A stretch of DNA of 64,000 nt from Fulvimarina sp039652615 (GTDB lineage: Bacteria > Pseudomonadota > Alphaproteobacteria > Rhizobiales > Rhizobiaceae): NCBI RefSeq assembly GCF_039652615.1, contig NZ_JBDJAC010000016.1, positions 1-64,000 of the forward strand, read 5' to 3'. The position numbers and the translations under genes were made by a program. Below the pieces are notes generated by a model. The model ran no database searches, was not told the origin of the DNA, and saw nothing but the letters and a program-made list of their open reading frames with translations. Positions 1 through 9,116 of the stretch are shown here, piece after piece; the first letter of the stretch is position 1; the number at the start of each line of letters is the position of its first letter.

Positions 1-129
1 ACCCTCGTTACGCCAGATCGCCTGCGGAAAGCGGCCCGCGATCCGTTCCAGATCGGCAAACACCCGGTAGCGCTTTTCGGCGTGAAGGGCCTCGATCGCT
101 TGCGAAAAATGGCGAGCGTAATCGATCAT
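1..129 (-). CDS. hemA: 5-aminolevulinate synthase, N-terminal part (cut by window edge)
   Basis: Only the first 43 codons lie in the window; the rest is beyond position 1. The translation has the characteristic ALAS opening, including RYRVFADLERIAGRFPQA, which is highly conserved in alphaproteobacterial HemA. The enzyme condenses glycine and succinyl-CoA to 5-aminolevulinate using PLP, the first step of heme and cobalamin synthesis by the C4 (Shemin) route used by alphaproteobacteria. The ATG at 129 is preceded by a good AAGGAG ribosome-binding site about 6 bases upstream. Recognition rests on the N-terminus only, so catalytic residues cannot be checked. Confidence 0.88.
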   Translation of the reverse strand, partial: MIDYARHFSQAIEALHAEKRYRVFADLERIAGRFPQAIWRNEG

Positions 130-271
130 GCAAAACTCCTTACTCTGGAACGGTTCTAGGCCGCACCCTTTCCAAGTCCACAACGCCGGCAGCGCCAGAT
201 GCTGCGAAGTCCAGTCCTTGCGGACGCTCTGCTTTCAGCTCTTTGAACCGATCGACCCGACACAAAGACGC

Positions 272-463
272 TCAGCCACGTTCCGTCTCGGCACTGTCGC
301 CGCCTTCATCGCCTGGTTCGGGGGCGGGCGCTTTGTCCTGGATCAATGTCGAGCGATCGCGCCGCGCTTTCGCCTGTTCCTTGCGCCGCTTCAGATTGGC
401 GCGAAGTTCGCGCTGGAGGCGCGCCTGGCGCTCTGAATTGCCGTTGCCTGCAGATCTGACCAT
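272..463 (-). CDS. small basic conserved-type hypothetical protein
   Basis: A 63-residue protein. The N-terminal half carries the pattern RQARLQRELRANLKRRKEQA, predicted helical and very basic; the C-terminal half is acidic and probably disordered. Short proteins with this RLxxxLRxNLxRRKxQA core are common in Hyphomicrobiales and have no known function as far as I recall. It lies upstream of hemA on the same strand with about 140 bp between them, so cotranscription is possible. The ribosome-binding site before 463 is weak. It could be a chance ORF, but the family-like core argues for a real gene. Confidence 0.5.
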   Translation of the reverse strand: MVRSAGNGNSERQARLQRELRANLKRRKEQAKARRDRSTLIQDKAPAPEPGDEGGDSAETERG

Positions 464-808
464 AGTGTTTTCAACTCAAGTTTTCATTGAGACGCGCGAT
501 CTTGCCGCGCAGCAGCGCCGAATTTTATCCTGTTCAGGTGTCCATTTGGTCTTCGATACGCGCGTGCTCCAGTTCAGGAGGCTTAATTTTTGGATACTTT
601 CCAATCATTGGCGCGCAATCGAGCGGAATTGCCGCAACGCGGGGACGGCCCGGTTCGATGCGACTTCCATGGCTTTGTCTTTTGAAGAGACGGGAAGCAG
701 GCAAGACTAATTGGGGGCCGGCGCCTCCTCGGGGTACATGGTCGCCAGTCCGATTGTCGGCGTACTGAAATCCACATGCAAACCGATCCCAGCCATGCTA
801 GCAGGGCC
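464..808. other. intergenic stretch without a supported gene
   Basis: About 345 bp between the small basic gene (minus) and the sugar transferase (plus). Short ORFs in several frames have no protein-like composition. It must hold the divergent promoters; no convincing operator, terminator or RNA was seen. Confidence 0.5.
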
Positions 809-1423
809 ATGATGAAACGCTTATTCGATATTGTCGCCAGCGCGGCGGGGCTCCTCTTCACTGGCTGGCTGATCGCGTTGCTGGTTTTTCTGATCAAGCG
901 TGAAAGCGAAGGCGATGGCCTGTTTCGCCAGACCCGCGTCGGCTATCGGGGCAAGCCGTTCCTTTGCTACAAGTTGAGGACGATGAAGCGGGAAACACCG
1001 GCGGGTGCCTCGCACGATACGCCCGCAACCTTCGTCACCCCGCTTGGTGCGAAGCTCCGCCGCTACAAGCTCGATGAACTTCCGCAGCTCTGGAATGTTC
1101 TAAAGGGTGAGATGAGCCTCGTTGGGCCGCGTCCCTGCCTGCCCATGCAGACCTTGCTGGTCACGGCCCGCGAAAAGAACGGCGCCTTCGATGTACGTCC
1201 GGGTATCACAGGCCGGGCCCAGGTGGCGGGTATCGACATGTCGGAACCGGAGCGTCTTGCCGAAATCGACGGCGCCTATGCACGCGAACGGACCTTCGGT
1301 GAGGATCTGAAGCTCATCCTCGCCACTGTCTTCGGTTCGGGGCGCGGCGATCGTGTCGCTCTCGAGGCGATGCCGGTGCAGCCGGGTCCTGATGGCGATA
1401 TGACAAACGAGCAGGCGAAATGA
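809..1423 (+). CDS. bacterial sugar transferase (undecaprenyl-phosphate phosphoglycosyl-1-phosphate transferase)
   Basis: A 204-residue monotopic phosphoglycosyl transferase that would load the first sugar phosphate of a surface polysaccharide onto the lipid carrier at the inner membrane. A single hydrophobic segment (about residues 5-26) is followed by the family signatures FRQTRVGYRGKPF, YKLRTMK, LRRYKLDELPQLWNVLKGEMSLVGPRP and RPGITGRAQV. Its size matches short PglC/ExoY-type enzymes. I start at 809 (MMKRLFDI) rather than 776 because the family begins MKRLFDxxxS and AGCAGGG lies just upstream. No other polysaccharide genes adjoin, although an export lipoprotein lies at 57.8 kb. The substrate sugar cannot be told. 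Confidence 0.88.
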   Translation: MMKRLFDIVASAAGLLFTGWLIALLVFLIKRESEGDGLFRQTRVGYRGKPFLCYKLRTMKRETPAGASHDTPATFVTPLGAKLRRYKLDELPQLWNVLKGEMSLVGPRPCLPMQTLLVTAREKNGAFDVRPGITGRAQVAGIDMSEPERLAEIDGAYARERTFGEDLKLILATVFGSGRGDRVALEAMPVQPGPDGDMTNEQAK

Positions 1424-1479
1424 CCGGCGAGAGAGACCCGCTTCGCCAAGTGCGAGATGAAAGTTGAGAGACGAAATTC

Positions 1480-2814
1480 ATGATTGATCGGGTCGGATTT
1501 GCTGCCGAACTTGCCGCCTATGCCGATGCGAACGGCCCGATTACGATCGGTCTTGCCGGCGCCGGGCAGATGGGAACCGATATCGTCGTCCAGACCGCGC
1601 TGATGGTCGGCTGCCGGGTCGGAGCCATCGCGGCAAACTCTCCGAAGCGGCCAATGGAGGCCATCGCGATTGCCGGCTTCGATGAGGGGCATGGCGTAAC
1701 AGCAGCGACACCGGACGCAATCGACGCGGCGATCGAGCGCGGAAAGATCGCGGTCACCAGCGATATCGAGAGCCTCTGTGCGGCGGGGCGCGTCGACGTG
1801 ATCGTCGATGCAACCGGTAGCCCGGAAATCGGCACCCGGCTGGCGCTGGCTGCGATCCGAAACGGCAAGCATATCGTCATGCTGAACGTTGAGGCGGATA
1901 TCACCGTCGGGCGAATGCTTGCGCGAAAAGCGAGGCAAGCCGGTGTCGTCTACACCGGCTCGGCCGGTGACGAGCCCGCGTCGACGCTGGAGCTCATCTC
2001 CTTTGCCCAGACCCTCGGAATGGATGTGATCGCCGCAGGCAAGGGCAAGAACAATCCGCTTCGCCACGACGCCGTGCCCGAGGAATACGAGGAAGAAGCG
2101 CGCGAGCGGGACATGAACGCGCGCATGCTGGTCGAATTCATCGATGGTTCGAAAACCATGGTCGAGATGACCGCGATCGCCAATTGCACGGGGCTCGTGC
2201 CGGATGTTCCCGGCATGCATGGACCGGAAGCGACTGCCGACACGCTGGGTCAGGTTCTGGCAACGAAGGAGGACGGCGGCCTTCTCTCCAAGGCAGGCTG
2301 CGTCGATTACACGATCGGAAAGGGCGTTGCGCCGGGTGTCTTCTGCATCGTCAAGCCGCGTCATCCGCGCGCCATCGAGCGCATGGCTGATCTCAAGGTC
2401 GGGCCGGGACCGTGCTTCGGGCTGATCCGGCCGTTTCATCTGACCAGTCTGGAAACGCCATTATCGGCCATTCGCGCGGTCATGCGCGGCGAGCCTGACA
2501 TGGTCCCGGTCGACAGACCGGTTGCGGAATGCGGCGCGGTCGCAAAGCGCGATCTGGAAGCGGGCGAAACCCTCGGCAAGATCGGCGAGACGCAGTATCG
2601 CGGCTTCTCCATGACCTGGGAGCACGGGCGTGAAAAGCGCGCCTTGCCGCTGGGCCTTGCCGAGCATTCGAAAGTGCTGAAGCCGGTGAAGCGCGGCGAG
2701 CTTCTGACGCGCGACAATTGCGAGCCCGATGCAACGCTTACCGTGACGCGCATGCGGAACGAACTCGATGCAGCTGACGGCTGGGCGCAGGCTGCGGCGC
2801 ATGAGCCCGCCTGA
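1480..2814 (+). CDS. COG4091-type homoserine-dehydrogenase-like oxidoreductase with SAF domain
   Basis: A 444-residue protein with an N-terminal Rossmann fold (GLAGAGQMGTDI at about residues 24-35), a central dehydrogenase-like region containing DATGSPEIG, and a C-terminal SAF-like region (about 330-430) with PVAECGAVAKRDLEAGETLG and LKPVKRGELLTRDNC. The family is annotated as predicted homoserine dehydrogenase but in several members it acts on carbohydrate-derived or other substrates, so I do not assign a reaction. Its stop overlaps the start of the downstream phosphatase gene by 14 bp, indicating one transcript and perhaps translational coupling. Confidence 0.75.
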   Translation: MIDRVGFAAELAAYADANGPITIGLAGAGQMGTDIVVQTALMVGCRVGAIAANSPKRPMEAIAIAGFDEGHGVTAATPDAIDAAIERGKIAVTSDIESLCAAGRVDVIVDATGSPEIGTRLALAAIRNGKHIVMLNVEADITVGRMLARKARQAGVVYTGSAGDEPASTLELISFAQTLGMDVIAAGKGKNNPLRHDAVPEEYEEEARERDMNARMLVEFIDGSKTMVEMTAIANCTGLVPDVPGMHGPEATADTLGQVLATKEDGGLLSKAGCVDYTIGKGVAPGVFCIVKPRHPRAIERMADLKVGPGPCFGLIRPFHLTSLETPLSAIRAVMRGEPDMVPVDRPVAECGAVAKRDLEAGETLGKIGETQYRGFSMTWEHGREKRALPLGLAEHSKVLKPVKRGELLTRDNCEPDATLTVTRMRNELDAADGWAQAAAHEPA

Positions 2815-3544
2815 TCGCCCGGCCGACACGATCCGTATCGTCTCCTGGAACATTCATGGTGCGATCGGCCGTCGACGCCGTCCCGATCCAGAGCGGACGA
2901 TGGGCGAGATCGAGCGGATGGCGCCGGACATCCTGATCCTTCAGGAAGTGGACGGTCGGACCATGTTCGGGCGTGCGGCGAATGCGTTCGAATTTTTCAC
3001 CGATGGGCTCTGGAAGCGGCTTCCGCGGGTAAGCGATGAAAGATCCTGCCATTTGGCAGAAGCGCGGACGGCTGATTGGCCGAGCGACGATGTGGGCAAT
3101 CTTCTCTGGTCGCGATTTCCGCTTTCTAATTTAAAGGTTCTGGATCTGCCGGGACCGGACATCGAAAATCGGAAGGCGATTATCGCTGAGATCGATCTCG
3201 GGGATCGGAGGTTGCGCGTCGTCGGAACGCATTTTGCACTTTTGCCCACGACGCGGCTGAAACAAGCCCGGGCGATCGTCGAACATATCGAAACAAGACC
3301 GGATATGCCGACCGTTCTCGGGGGCGATCTCAACGAGTGGCTTCCCAAGGGATGGGTGCATTCGACACTGTCGCGCCGATTGCCGCAAGGTTTTGCGCCG
3401 AGAACCTGGCCCGAGCGCGTTCCGATCGCTCCCCTCGACAGGTTCTATATGACAGGCGATGTTCAGGTGGTTGCTCGCGGAACCGACGCGCGGGCAGGCG
3501 CTGCCTCCGATCACCGTGCGATCTTCGTCGATATCCGCGTTTGA
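2801..3544 (+). CDS. endonuclease/exonuclease/phosphatase (EEP) family protein
   Basis: About 247 residues with the EEP fold motifs in order: IRIVSWNIHGAIG near the N-terminus, ILQEVDGR (metal-binding Glu) around residue 45, VGTHFAL, LGGDLNEW around 170, and SDHRAIFVDI at the C-terminus. These form the metal and phosphate site shared by DNase I, exonuclease III and sphingomyelinase-type phosphodiesterases; the true substrate (nucleic acid, lipid or small molecule) is not evident. Start taken at 2801 (MSPPDRPADT) inside the end of the upstream dehydrogenase; an ATG at 2768 is possible but would enlarge the overlap. Confidence 0.8.
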   Translation: MSPPDRPADTIRIVSWNIHGAIGRRRRPDPERTMGEIERMAPDILILQEVDGRTMFGRAANAFEFFTDGLWKRLPRVSDERSCHLAEARTADWPSDDVGNLLWSRFPLSNLKVLDLPGPDIENRKAIIAEIDLGDRRLRVVGTHFALLPTTRLKQARAIVEHIETRPDMPTVLGGDLNEWLPKGWVHSTLSRRLPQGFAPRTWPERVPIAPLDRFYMTGDVQVVARGTDARAGAASDHRAIFVDIRV

Positions 3545-3674
3545 GTTGGTGCACCCGCACTCTGACGAAAAGGCGGAGCTGAACCGGCCTGATGGATTTC
3601 TATCCATGCTTTTGGGCGCGTGTTTTGATGTTCGTCCGAAATGGCGGAATGCAAACAATTGAAAAGGGACAGAC

Positions 3675-4271
3675 ATGACCCCGGACAAGCTTCGCGAGAT
3701 CTATGGCGAGATATCCCCGCGCGCGGCGGCCAAGGTCATCACGGAATTCGACGCGCATTGTCGACGTTTTGTCGAACAAGCATCGTTTCTGGTGCTCGCA
3801 ACCTCGGACGGAACGAATCTCGATGCATCGCCCAAAGGCGATCCGGCCGGTTTCGTCGAAATCGAATCGGATACGACGATGCTGATTCCCGATCGTCCAG
3901 GCAACAACCGCATCGACGGTCTCCTGAACATTCTGGCTCACCCGAAGGTCGCCGTTTGCCTCCTGATTCCAACGGTCAGCGAGACGCTGCGCGTCAACGG
4001 AAATGCCGAGATCCTCGACGACCCAGAATTATGCGAACGCTTCAGCGTGGGCGGGCGTACGCCCAAGACCGTGCTTCGGATTACCGCCGACGAGATTTTC
4101 ATTCACTGCGGAAAGGCGCCCATGAGGGCAGGCCTCTGGTGCCCTGAGACCTGGCCGCCTTCCAGGCCGGTCGCGACTTTGAACGAGATGATCCGGGACC
4201 ATGCACGTGTCGAGGTCGAAAGCGTGGATCAATCCGATGTCGAGGCGCGCTATCGCAAAACACTCTATTGA
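3675..4271 (+). CDS. pyridoxamine 5'-phosphate oxidase-family FMN protein (MSMEG_1061 type)
   Basis: A 198-residue cytoplasmic flavoprotein. Residues about 35-140 form the split-barrel FMN-binding domain: FLVLATSDGTNLDASPKGD, then LLIPDRPGNNRIDGLLNIL and VAVCLLIPTVSETLRVNGNA. The RPGNNRxD motif and C-terminal FIHCGKAPMRAGLW are characteristic of the MSMEG_1061 subfamily, whose members are putative FMN-dependent oxidoreductases without established substrate. A GGGACAG site precedes the ATG. It is separated by 130 bp from the EEP gene and likely has its own promoter. Confidence 0.82.
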   Translation: MTPDKLREIYGEISPRAAAKVITEFDAHCRRFVEQASFLVLATSDGTNLDASPKGDPAGFVEIESDTTMLIPDRPGNNRIDGLLNILAHPKVAVCLLIPTVSETLRVNGNAEILDDPELCERFSVGGRTPKTVLRITADEIFIHCGKAPMRAGLWCPETWPPSRPVATLNEMIRDHARVEVESVDQSDVEARYRKTLY

Positions 4272-4385
4272 GCGTCGATGGCCGCACAAAGCTGTCGGCG
4301 GCGATGGCCGGGACAAAGATGTTTATCTGGGTGAGATAGAAATTGCGGTTACCGCAAAGCCGTTGATCGCGGCATCGAAGCCGCC

Positions 4386-4417
4386 TCAAAACAAATCTGG
4401 CCGACGTGCGGTCGGCC
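4386..4417 (-). terminator. rho-independent terminator of tRNA-fMet
   Basis: Read on the minus strand, a 7-bp GC stem (GGCCGAC / GTCGGCC, arms at 4411-4417 and 4399-4405, 5-nt loop) is followed by a T-rich tail (AGATTTGTTTT), about 35 bp beyond the 3' end of the tRNA gene. Confidence 0.65.
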
Positions 4418-4452
4418 TGAACGGCTTAATTCTTGATAATATCTTGGAAGGT

Positions 4453-4529
<77 letters not shown>

Positions 4530-4665
4530 CCAATTCCGAACCGCGTCTTCTTCGCTGCGTTCGGTGAACCCTATCTATGCGAGGACTCAGCGAATGTGAA
4601 CCCCCTATGACAGGAAAATTCCGGGCCGATGAAACTTTCTTTCAAGGGCCCGAAAACTAACGATC

Positions 4666-4890
4666 TCAGGCGACTACTTCGCCACGATATCCGGTGAAAC
4701 GGGTTTCGTGGATCAACTTGCTCATGGCGGCCGTCAGACGCGACTCCGCCGCGTTTGCGTCCATCCCGATATCGGCAAGCTGATTTTTGTCGAGATCGCG
4801 GGTTTCGCGAGCGCGATTGCTCGCATTTGCCTTTTTCTGGGCAGTGGCGTTAAAGCCACCGAAGATGACCGTCTTATGATTGAACCACAT
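4666..4890 (-). CDS. small DUF1127-like protein
   Basis: A 74-residue basic protein. The segment DLDKNQLADIGMDANAAESR resembles the core of DUF1127 (YjiS-like) proteins, small arginine-rich proteins often linked in alphaproteobacteria to RNA turnover and phosphate or stress responses. Start set at 4890 (MWFNHKTV), preceded by AGGGAAA; an upstream ATG at 4992 adds 34 residues of poor quality. It stands alone between the initiator tRNA and poxB. The match is weak, so the family label is tentative. Confidence 0.5.
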   Translation of the reverse strand: MWFNHKTVIFGGFNATAQKKANASNRARETRDLDKNQLADIGMDANAAESRLTAAMSKLIHETRFTGYRGEVVA

Positions 4891-5358
4891 TGCCGTTTTC
4901 CCTAGCTGTGTGCTTGCCGAATGAGCAGCTAGCTGCCTTCTAAACGCGCATCTATTCGTCCGATCTCGCCCACGCCATCGCGAAGAATGCATAGGTCCTA
5001 TGCACTCAATTCATCGCTCTTGATCGGGCGCGTTAACCTGATCTTCATTGATTCTTGCATGGGTTCAAATGCGGTGTTCGAAAGGCTTTGAAGCGCCTTT
5101 CTGCGCGGTCCAGCAGCAGGCATCTTCATGCTGATTCTGATGTGATGACAAGATGGTCTGGCAGTTCTGAAGCCCTGCATTGCCGGCGATGTCCTTCGTT
5201 CCTGTCCAACGAAGGGGGCTCGCTCGGTGTTTCGTCGACGATGGACCATGCCGCGCGCACATTGCTGTCATTCACGTCTTGCCGAGCGGCTTTCGCGCTA
5301 AATCTTGGGGGTTAGCAGAATGGCGTTGCAACGCGCTGAATGACGGAAGGGTTTCGGC
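4891..5358. other. intergenic region between DUF1127-like gene and poxB
   Basis: About 470 bp with no convincing gene on either strand. It carries the divergent promoters and a perfect 17-bp palindrome at 4988-5004, listed separately. Confidence 0.5.
4988..5004. promoter_or_regulatory. 17-bp perfect palindrome, candidate operator
   Basis: Arms TGCATAGG (4988-4995) and CCTATGCA (4997-5004) are exact inverted repeats around one central base. The site lies about 100 bp upstream of the DUF1127-like start and 355 bp upstream of poxB. An 8-bp half-site spaced by one base suits a dimeric regulator, but I cannot name one. Confidence 0.35.
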
Positions 5359-7083
5359 ATGGCCAAGACAATCGCTGATCTTTTGACCGAAACGCTCGCA
5401 GATTGCGGTGTGAGCCGCATCTGGGGCGTGACGGGCGACAGCCTGAATGGCATCGCGGCAAGTCTGGAGAAGCAGAAGTCCATAAAGTGGATGCATGTCC
5501 GGCATGAAGAGGTCGCAGCCTTCGCAGCGGGTGCCGAAGCGGCGGTGACCGGGGAACTTGCTGTCTGTGCTGGCTCCTGCGGGCCGGGCAATCTTCACCT
5601 GATCAACGGTCTGTTCGACTGTCAGCGCAATCATGTCCCCGTGCTGGCGATCGCGAGCCATATTCCGTCCAGCGAGATCGGTCTCAACTATTTCCAGGAG
5701 ACGCATCCGACAGAGCTCTTCAAGGAGTGCTCGGATTTCGTCGAACTCGTCTCGAACGCCAAGCAGATGCCCGAAATTCTTCATCGTGCGATCCGCACCG
5801 CGATCGGTCGGCAGGGCGTGGCGGTTCTCGTCATTCCGGGCGACGTGTCCCTGCAGGAGGTCGAGGAGGGCGTAAAGTCCACGATTGCGCCGCTGGCGCG
5901 ACCTGCGGTGACGCCGCCTGTTCAGGAAATCGATCGCCTTGCGGAGACCCTCGACGGATCCGAGGCGGTCACGCTTCTGTGCGGCGCGGGCTGCGCCGGC
6001 GCTCATGATGAGGTCGTCGCACTGGCGGAACGGCTCAACAGCCCGACGGTCCACGCCTATCGCGGCAAGGAACATATCGAATGGGAGAATCCCTTCGATG
6101 TCGGCATGACCGGATTGATCGGCTTTTCCTCTGGCTATCACGCCATGATGGAATGCGACACGCTCGTCATGCTCGGGACGGACTTCCCTTATCGCAACTT
6201 CCTTCCCAAGAAGGCGAAAGTGATTCAGGTCGATCGCGATCCGTCGGCGCTTGGGCGGCGGGCCAATCTTCACCAGGCGATCCACGGCGATGTGAAGGCG
6301 ACGATCGACCAGCTGCTGCCCAAAATCCGCGAAGGGCGATCCGATGCCTTTCTCAAGACGGCGATTCAGCACTACAAGAGCGCGCGGCAGGGTCTCGACG
6401 AGCTCGCCGAGCCACGCAAGGCCGGCAAGCCGCTTCATCCGCAATATGTGGCACGAATCGTCGATGAACTGGCCGCAGAGGACGCCATTTTCACGGCAGA
6501 TGTCGGGACGCCTGCCGTCTGGGCTGCACGCTATCTCAAGATGAACGGCAAGCGGCGGCTGGTCGGCTCCTTCTCGCACGGGTCCATGGCCAACGCGATG
6601 CCGCAGGCCCTCGGCGCCCAGGGTGCTTATCCGGATCGTCAGGTCATCTCTCTTTCGGGCGATGGCGGACTGACCATGCTTCTCGGCGACATTCTGACGG
6701 CAAAGCAGATGAAGCTGCCGATCAAGATGGTCGTCTTCAACAACGGCTCCCTCGGCTTCGTCGAGATGGAGATGAAGGGCGCTGGCTATCTGCCGACGAA
6801 CGTGGCGCTCGACAGTCCCGATTTCGCGCAGCTCGCAAAGTCCTGCGGCATCGGCGGCTGGCGCGTCGAGAATTCGGACGATCTGAAGAATACGCTCCGC
6901 GAGGCATATTCATACGATGGTCCGGCCCTGGTCGACGTTTCGGTGGCGCGGCACGAACTCTCGATGCCGCCGAAGATCCAGGCCGCACAGGCCAAGGGCT
7001 TCAGCCTCTATACCTTGCGCGCGATCATGTCGGGACGAGGCGACGAAATCCTCGAACTGGCGGAAACCAATCTCTTCCGGTGA
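5359..7083 (+). CDS. poxB: ubiquinone-dependent pyruvate dehydrogenase (pyruvate oxidase)
   Basis: A 574-residue ThDP-dependent enzyme that decarboxylates pyruvate to acetate and CO2, passing electrons to ubiquinone at the membrane. The N-terminal PYR domain has WGVTGDSLNGI and the catalytic Glu in HVRHEEVAAFAAGAEA (about residue 51); the middle domain is followed by the C-terminal PP domain with the ThDP/Mg motif SLSGDGGLTMLLGDI and FNNGSLGFVEMEMK (about 432-480). Length and the C-terminal extension match PoxB rather than acetolactate synthase. GGAAGGG precedes the ATG. It is monocistronic; the long upstream region suggests separate control. Confidence 0.93.
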   Translation: MAKTIADLLTETLADCGVSRIWGVTGDSLNGIAASLEKQKSIKWMHVRHEEVAAFAAGAEAAVTGELAVCAGSCGPGNLHLINGLFDCQRNHVPVLAIASHIPSSEIGLNYFQETHPTELFKECSDFVELVSNAKQMPEILHRAIRTAIGRQGVAVLVIPGDVSLQEVEEGVKSTIAPLARPAVTPPVQEIDRLAETLDGSEAVTLLCGAGCAGAHDEVVALAERLNSPTVHAYRGKEHIEWENPFDVGMTGLIGFSSGYHAMMECDTLVMLGTDFPYRNFLPKKAKVIQVDRDPSALGRRANLHQAIHGDVKATIDQLLPKIREGRSDAFLKTAIQHYKSARQGLDELAEPRKAGKPLHPQYVARIVDELAAEDAIFTADVGTPAVWAARYLKMNGKRRLVGSFSHGSMANAMPQALGAQGAYPDRQVISLSGDGGLTMLLGDILTAKQMKLPIKMVVFNNGSLGFVEMEMKGAGYLPTNVALDSPDFAQLAKSCGIGGWRVENSDDLKNTLREAYSYDGPALVDVSVARHELSMPPKIQAAQAKGFSLYTLRAIMSGRGDEILELAETNLFR

Positions 7084-7165
7084 GCTGCGGCGCATAGAGG
7101 CCTGAAGTTCTCAGCCATCGTTATTGCGTCGAACCGGAATCGGCACTGTTTTTCGGTTTGACGCT

Positions 7166-8242
7166 TCAGCGGCAATACGGACCGTTGGAGCGGGCAGCGA
7201 GATCGAAGTGGAAGTGGCTTGCGTGGTCCGCGTCCGTCCCCGGTCCCAGAACCGTGGTGAAAGGACCACAAGCTGCTTCCCTGACCTCTTGAAGAAACTT
7301 GCCTTCCGGTGACTGCGGATCTGCGTTCGAAACCGGAACCTCGGTATCCTCGAATACGAAGGCGCCGATATCGATCGCGGCGCCGCGAGCATGTTCGGAG
7401 ATCTTTTCTCCTGAGCCGCGATTGCGGCAGACATAGGTTGAGACACGCGCCAATCCGGTCAGGGTCCGGTCCGGAAAATAGGTCTTCGCGGCGGGCTCGA
7501 CCGCCGATGTCACCCAGCGCTCCAAAGCGTCGGCGACCGGGCACCACATCTGCGTCTCGGACCTCACGGCAATGCCATTGGAGAGTCTTGTAACCGAGAC
7601 AGGCCGAAGTACGCCGCAGCTTCCAGTGTTGATCGACTTGCCTGTTGCGAATATCACACCGAGCTTTTCAAGCCGGGCTTCGCATTCCTCGGAGGCAAGG
7701 AGCGCACCGGCTGCGCGCACGGCGGTGGCTGGCGTTACCGATTTGAGCTTGGTTCGAGATGGACTGGGCAAGGAATCATCTTGCGGCGCCGTTTTCGACG
7801 GAGAGGCGTCGGTGGATGAGGACGCAGCGTCTTCAGGCGCTTCGCCATTATCCGGGCGTGCTTCCGGCAGCGGCACGGCATCGGCCTTTGCAGATATCGA
7901 CTTCTGCTCAGCGTCCGGCTGGTTGGGCTGCTCCGTCCCGATCGAAGAAGGGGCCGCTGTCGGCTCCGCGTCAGCACCTTCTTTGCGTAGCGCGCCGCCT
8001 TCAGGGGATGCGGGTTCTCGCTCACCCGCTTCTGGATCGTTGGTCTTCCGGCTGTTTGCCTCGTTGACGGATGCAGGGCTGACCGTTTCGGGTTTAGCGG
8101 CCCCATCCACCGCGTCGCCGCCTTCGCTCGTCGCTGCGTCCGGCCTCGCCTCTGGGCGAGGCACCGGGTCGCCCACCTCCTGTGCAAGGCTCCAACCCGG
8201 CACGGTGAGCAGCAGAAGAAGGCACGGCAGGGTCAGGCGCAT
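7166..8242 (-). CDS. extensin-family secreted protein
   Basis: A 358-residue exported protein. Residues 1-20 form a signal peptide (hydrophobic LTLPCLLLLLTVPGWSLA ending before QE). Residues about 22-165 are a low-complexity Pro/Ala/Glu/Ser-rich linker that probably spans the cell wall or periplasm. The C-terminal extensin-like domain (about 185-358) shows CEARLEKLGV, GSCGVLRPV, the conserved SEHARGAAIDIGAF and the terminal FHFDLAARSNGPYCR with paired cysteines. The SEHxxGxAxD and HxH-like pattern resembles metallopeptidase folds acting on peptidoglycan, but that activity is an inference. Confidence 0.85.
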   Translation of the reverse strand: MRLTLPCLLLLLTVPGWSLAQEVGDPVPRPEARPDAATSEGGDAVDGAAKPETVSPASVNEANSRKTNDPEAGEREPASPEGGALRKEGADAEPTAAPSSIGTEQPNQPDAEQKSISAKADAVPLPEARPDNGEAPEDAASSSTDASPSKTAPQDDSLPSPSRTKLKSVTPATAVRAAGALLASEECEARLEKLGVIFATGKSINTGSCGVLRPVSVTRLSNGIAVRSETQMWCPVADALERWVTSAVEPAAKTYFPDRTLTGLARVSTYVCRNRGSGEKISEHARGAAIDIGAFVFEDTEVPVSNADPQSPEGKFLQEVREAACGPFTTVLGPGTDADHASHFHFDLAARSNGPYCR

Positions 8243-8324
8243 GGGATGCTCGCTTCCAGTGGTCGGCCGCCAGACGCTCCGCTCAATTGTTGTTGCTTTT
8301 GCGGCGCTTAAAGTCAGAGCGGGC

Positions 8325-8933
8325 TCAATCGAGCGTTCGCCTTGCGCGCAGGATCCGGGCGAGAAAGGTGATGGCGGTCAGGCTCGCGAAGAGCCAGGCG
8401 AGAACCGGGAAGACGCCGGGAAACAGACAAAAAAGGGCGAAGAACACGAAGGTCTCCGTTCCCTCCATGAGCCCTTCGGTGAAGGCGAGCGCCTTTCCGC
8501 CCCGAGCGGTCTCGTCGGCCTTGTCCTGTTTTTCCAGCATCAGGGCGAAAGCCAGAACGCTGCCGCCATTCGCATAGAAGGCGAGCAACAGGACCGCGCC
8601 AGCGACGGCGTTTCGATCGGGATCGGCGATAACAAAGGCGAGCGGGATGGCACCGTAAAAGACGAAATCGAGAACGATATCGAGCATGCCGCCGAAATCG
8701 GTCTTGCGTGTTGCCCGGGCGACGGCTCCGTCGAGGCCATCGCAGAGGCGGGACAGTGCGCCGACGACGAGGCCTGCAGTGTAGTGTTCCGAGGCAATGA
8801 GCCCGGCGGCGACGAGACCGATCGCAAGTCCGACGAGCGTCACCGTGTTCGCTGTCACGCCTGATGCGACCAGCATGCTTGCGATGCGATCGACGAGCGG
8901 ATCAATTCGTTTGCGCAAGCGGATATCGAACAT
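8325..8933 (-). CDS. CDP-alcohol phosphatidyltransferase family protein
   Basis: A 202-residue integral membrane enzyme of the class that transfers a phosphatidyl group from CDP-diacylglycerol to an alcohol. The diagnostic pattern DG-x2-AR-x8-G-x3-D-x3-D is present: DGLDGAVARATRKTDFGGML followed by DIVLD (about residues 67-91). At least five hydrophobic segments follow. It is distinct from phosphatidylcholine synthase at 37.3 kb; the alcohol substrate (serine, glycerol phosphate, inositol or other) is not clear. It lies 82 bp upstream of the extensin gene on the same strand. Confidence 0.85.
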   Translation of the reverse strand: MFDIRLRKRIDPLVDRIASMLVASGVTANTVTLVGLAIGLVAAGLIASEHYTAGLVVGALSRLCDGLDGAVARATRKTDFGGMLDIVLDFVFYGAIPLAFVIADPDRNAVAGAVLLLAFYANGGSVLAFALMLEKQDKADETARGGKALAFTEGLMEGTETFVFFALFCLFPGVFPVLAWLFASLTAITFLARILRARRTLD

Positions 8934-9116
8934 GTCGGGAGGCGCGATCCGGTGGGTGATGTCTGTGGCACCCTATCCCAGCAGCACATCCACGTCATTG
9001 TCGTTTTCCCGCTGAATGCCGCAACTGCGAACGAAGATGCTCGCCAGATGGCGCAAAGCCCCTATCTCGGAAGTTCAGCGACCAGCCTCCAAATCTCGCT
9101 GCCAACGAGCGAACCG

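Noticed and set aside
1276..2439. 387-residue minus-strand ORF
   Set aside because: Antisense to the COG4091 gene and the end of the sugar transferase; no family motif.
7572..8864. 430-residue plus-strand ORF
   Set aside because: Antisense to the extensin and CDP-alcohol phosphatidyltransferase genes; low-complexity Ser/Ala content mirrors the linker codons of the real gene.
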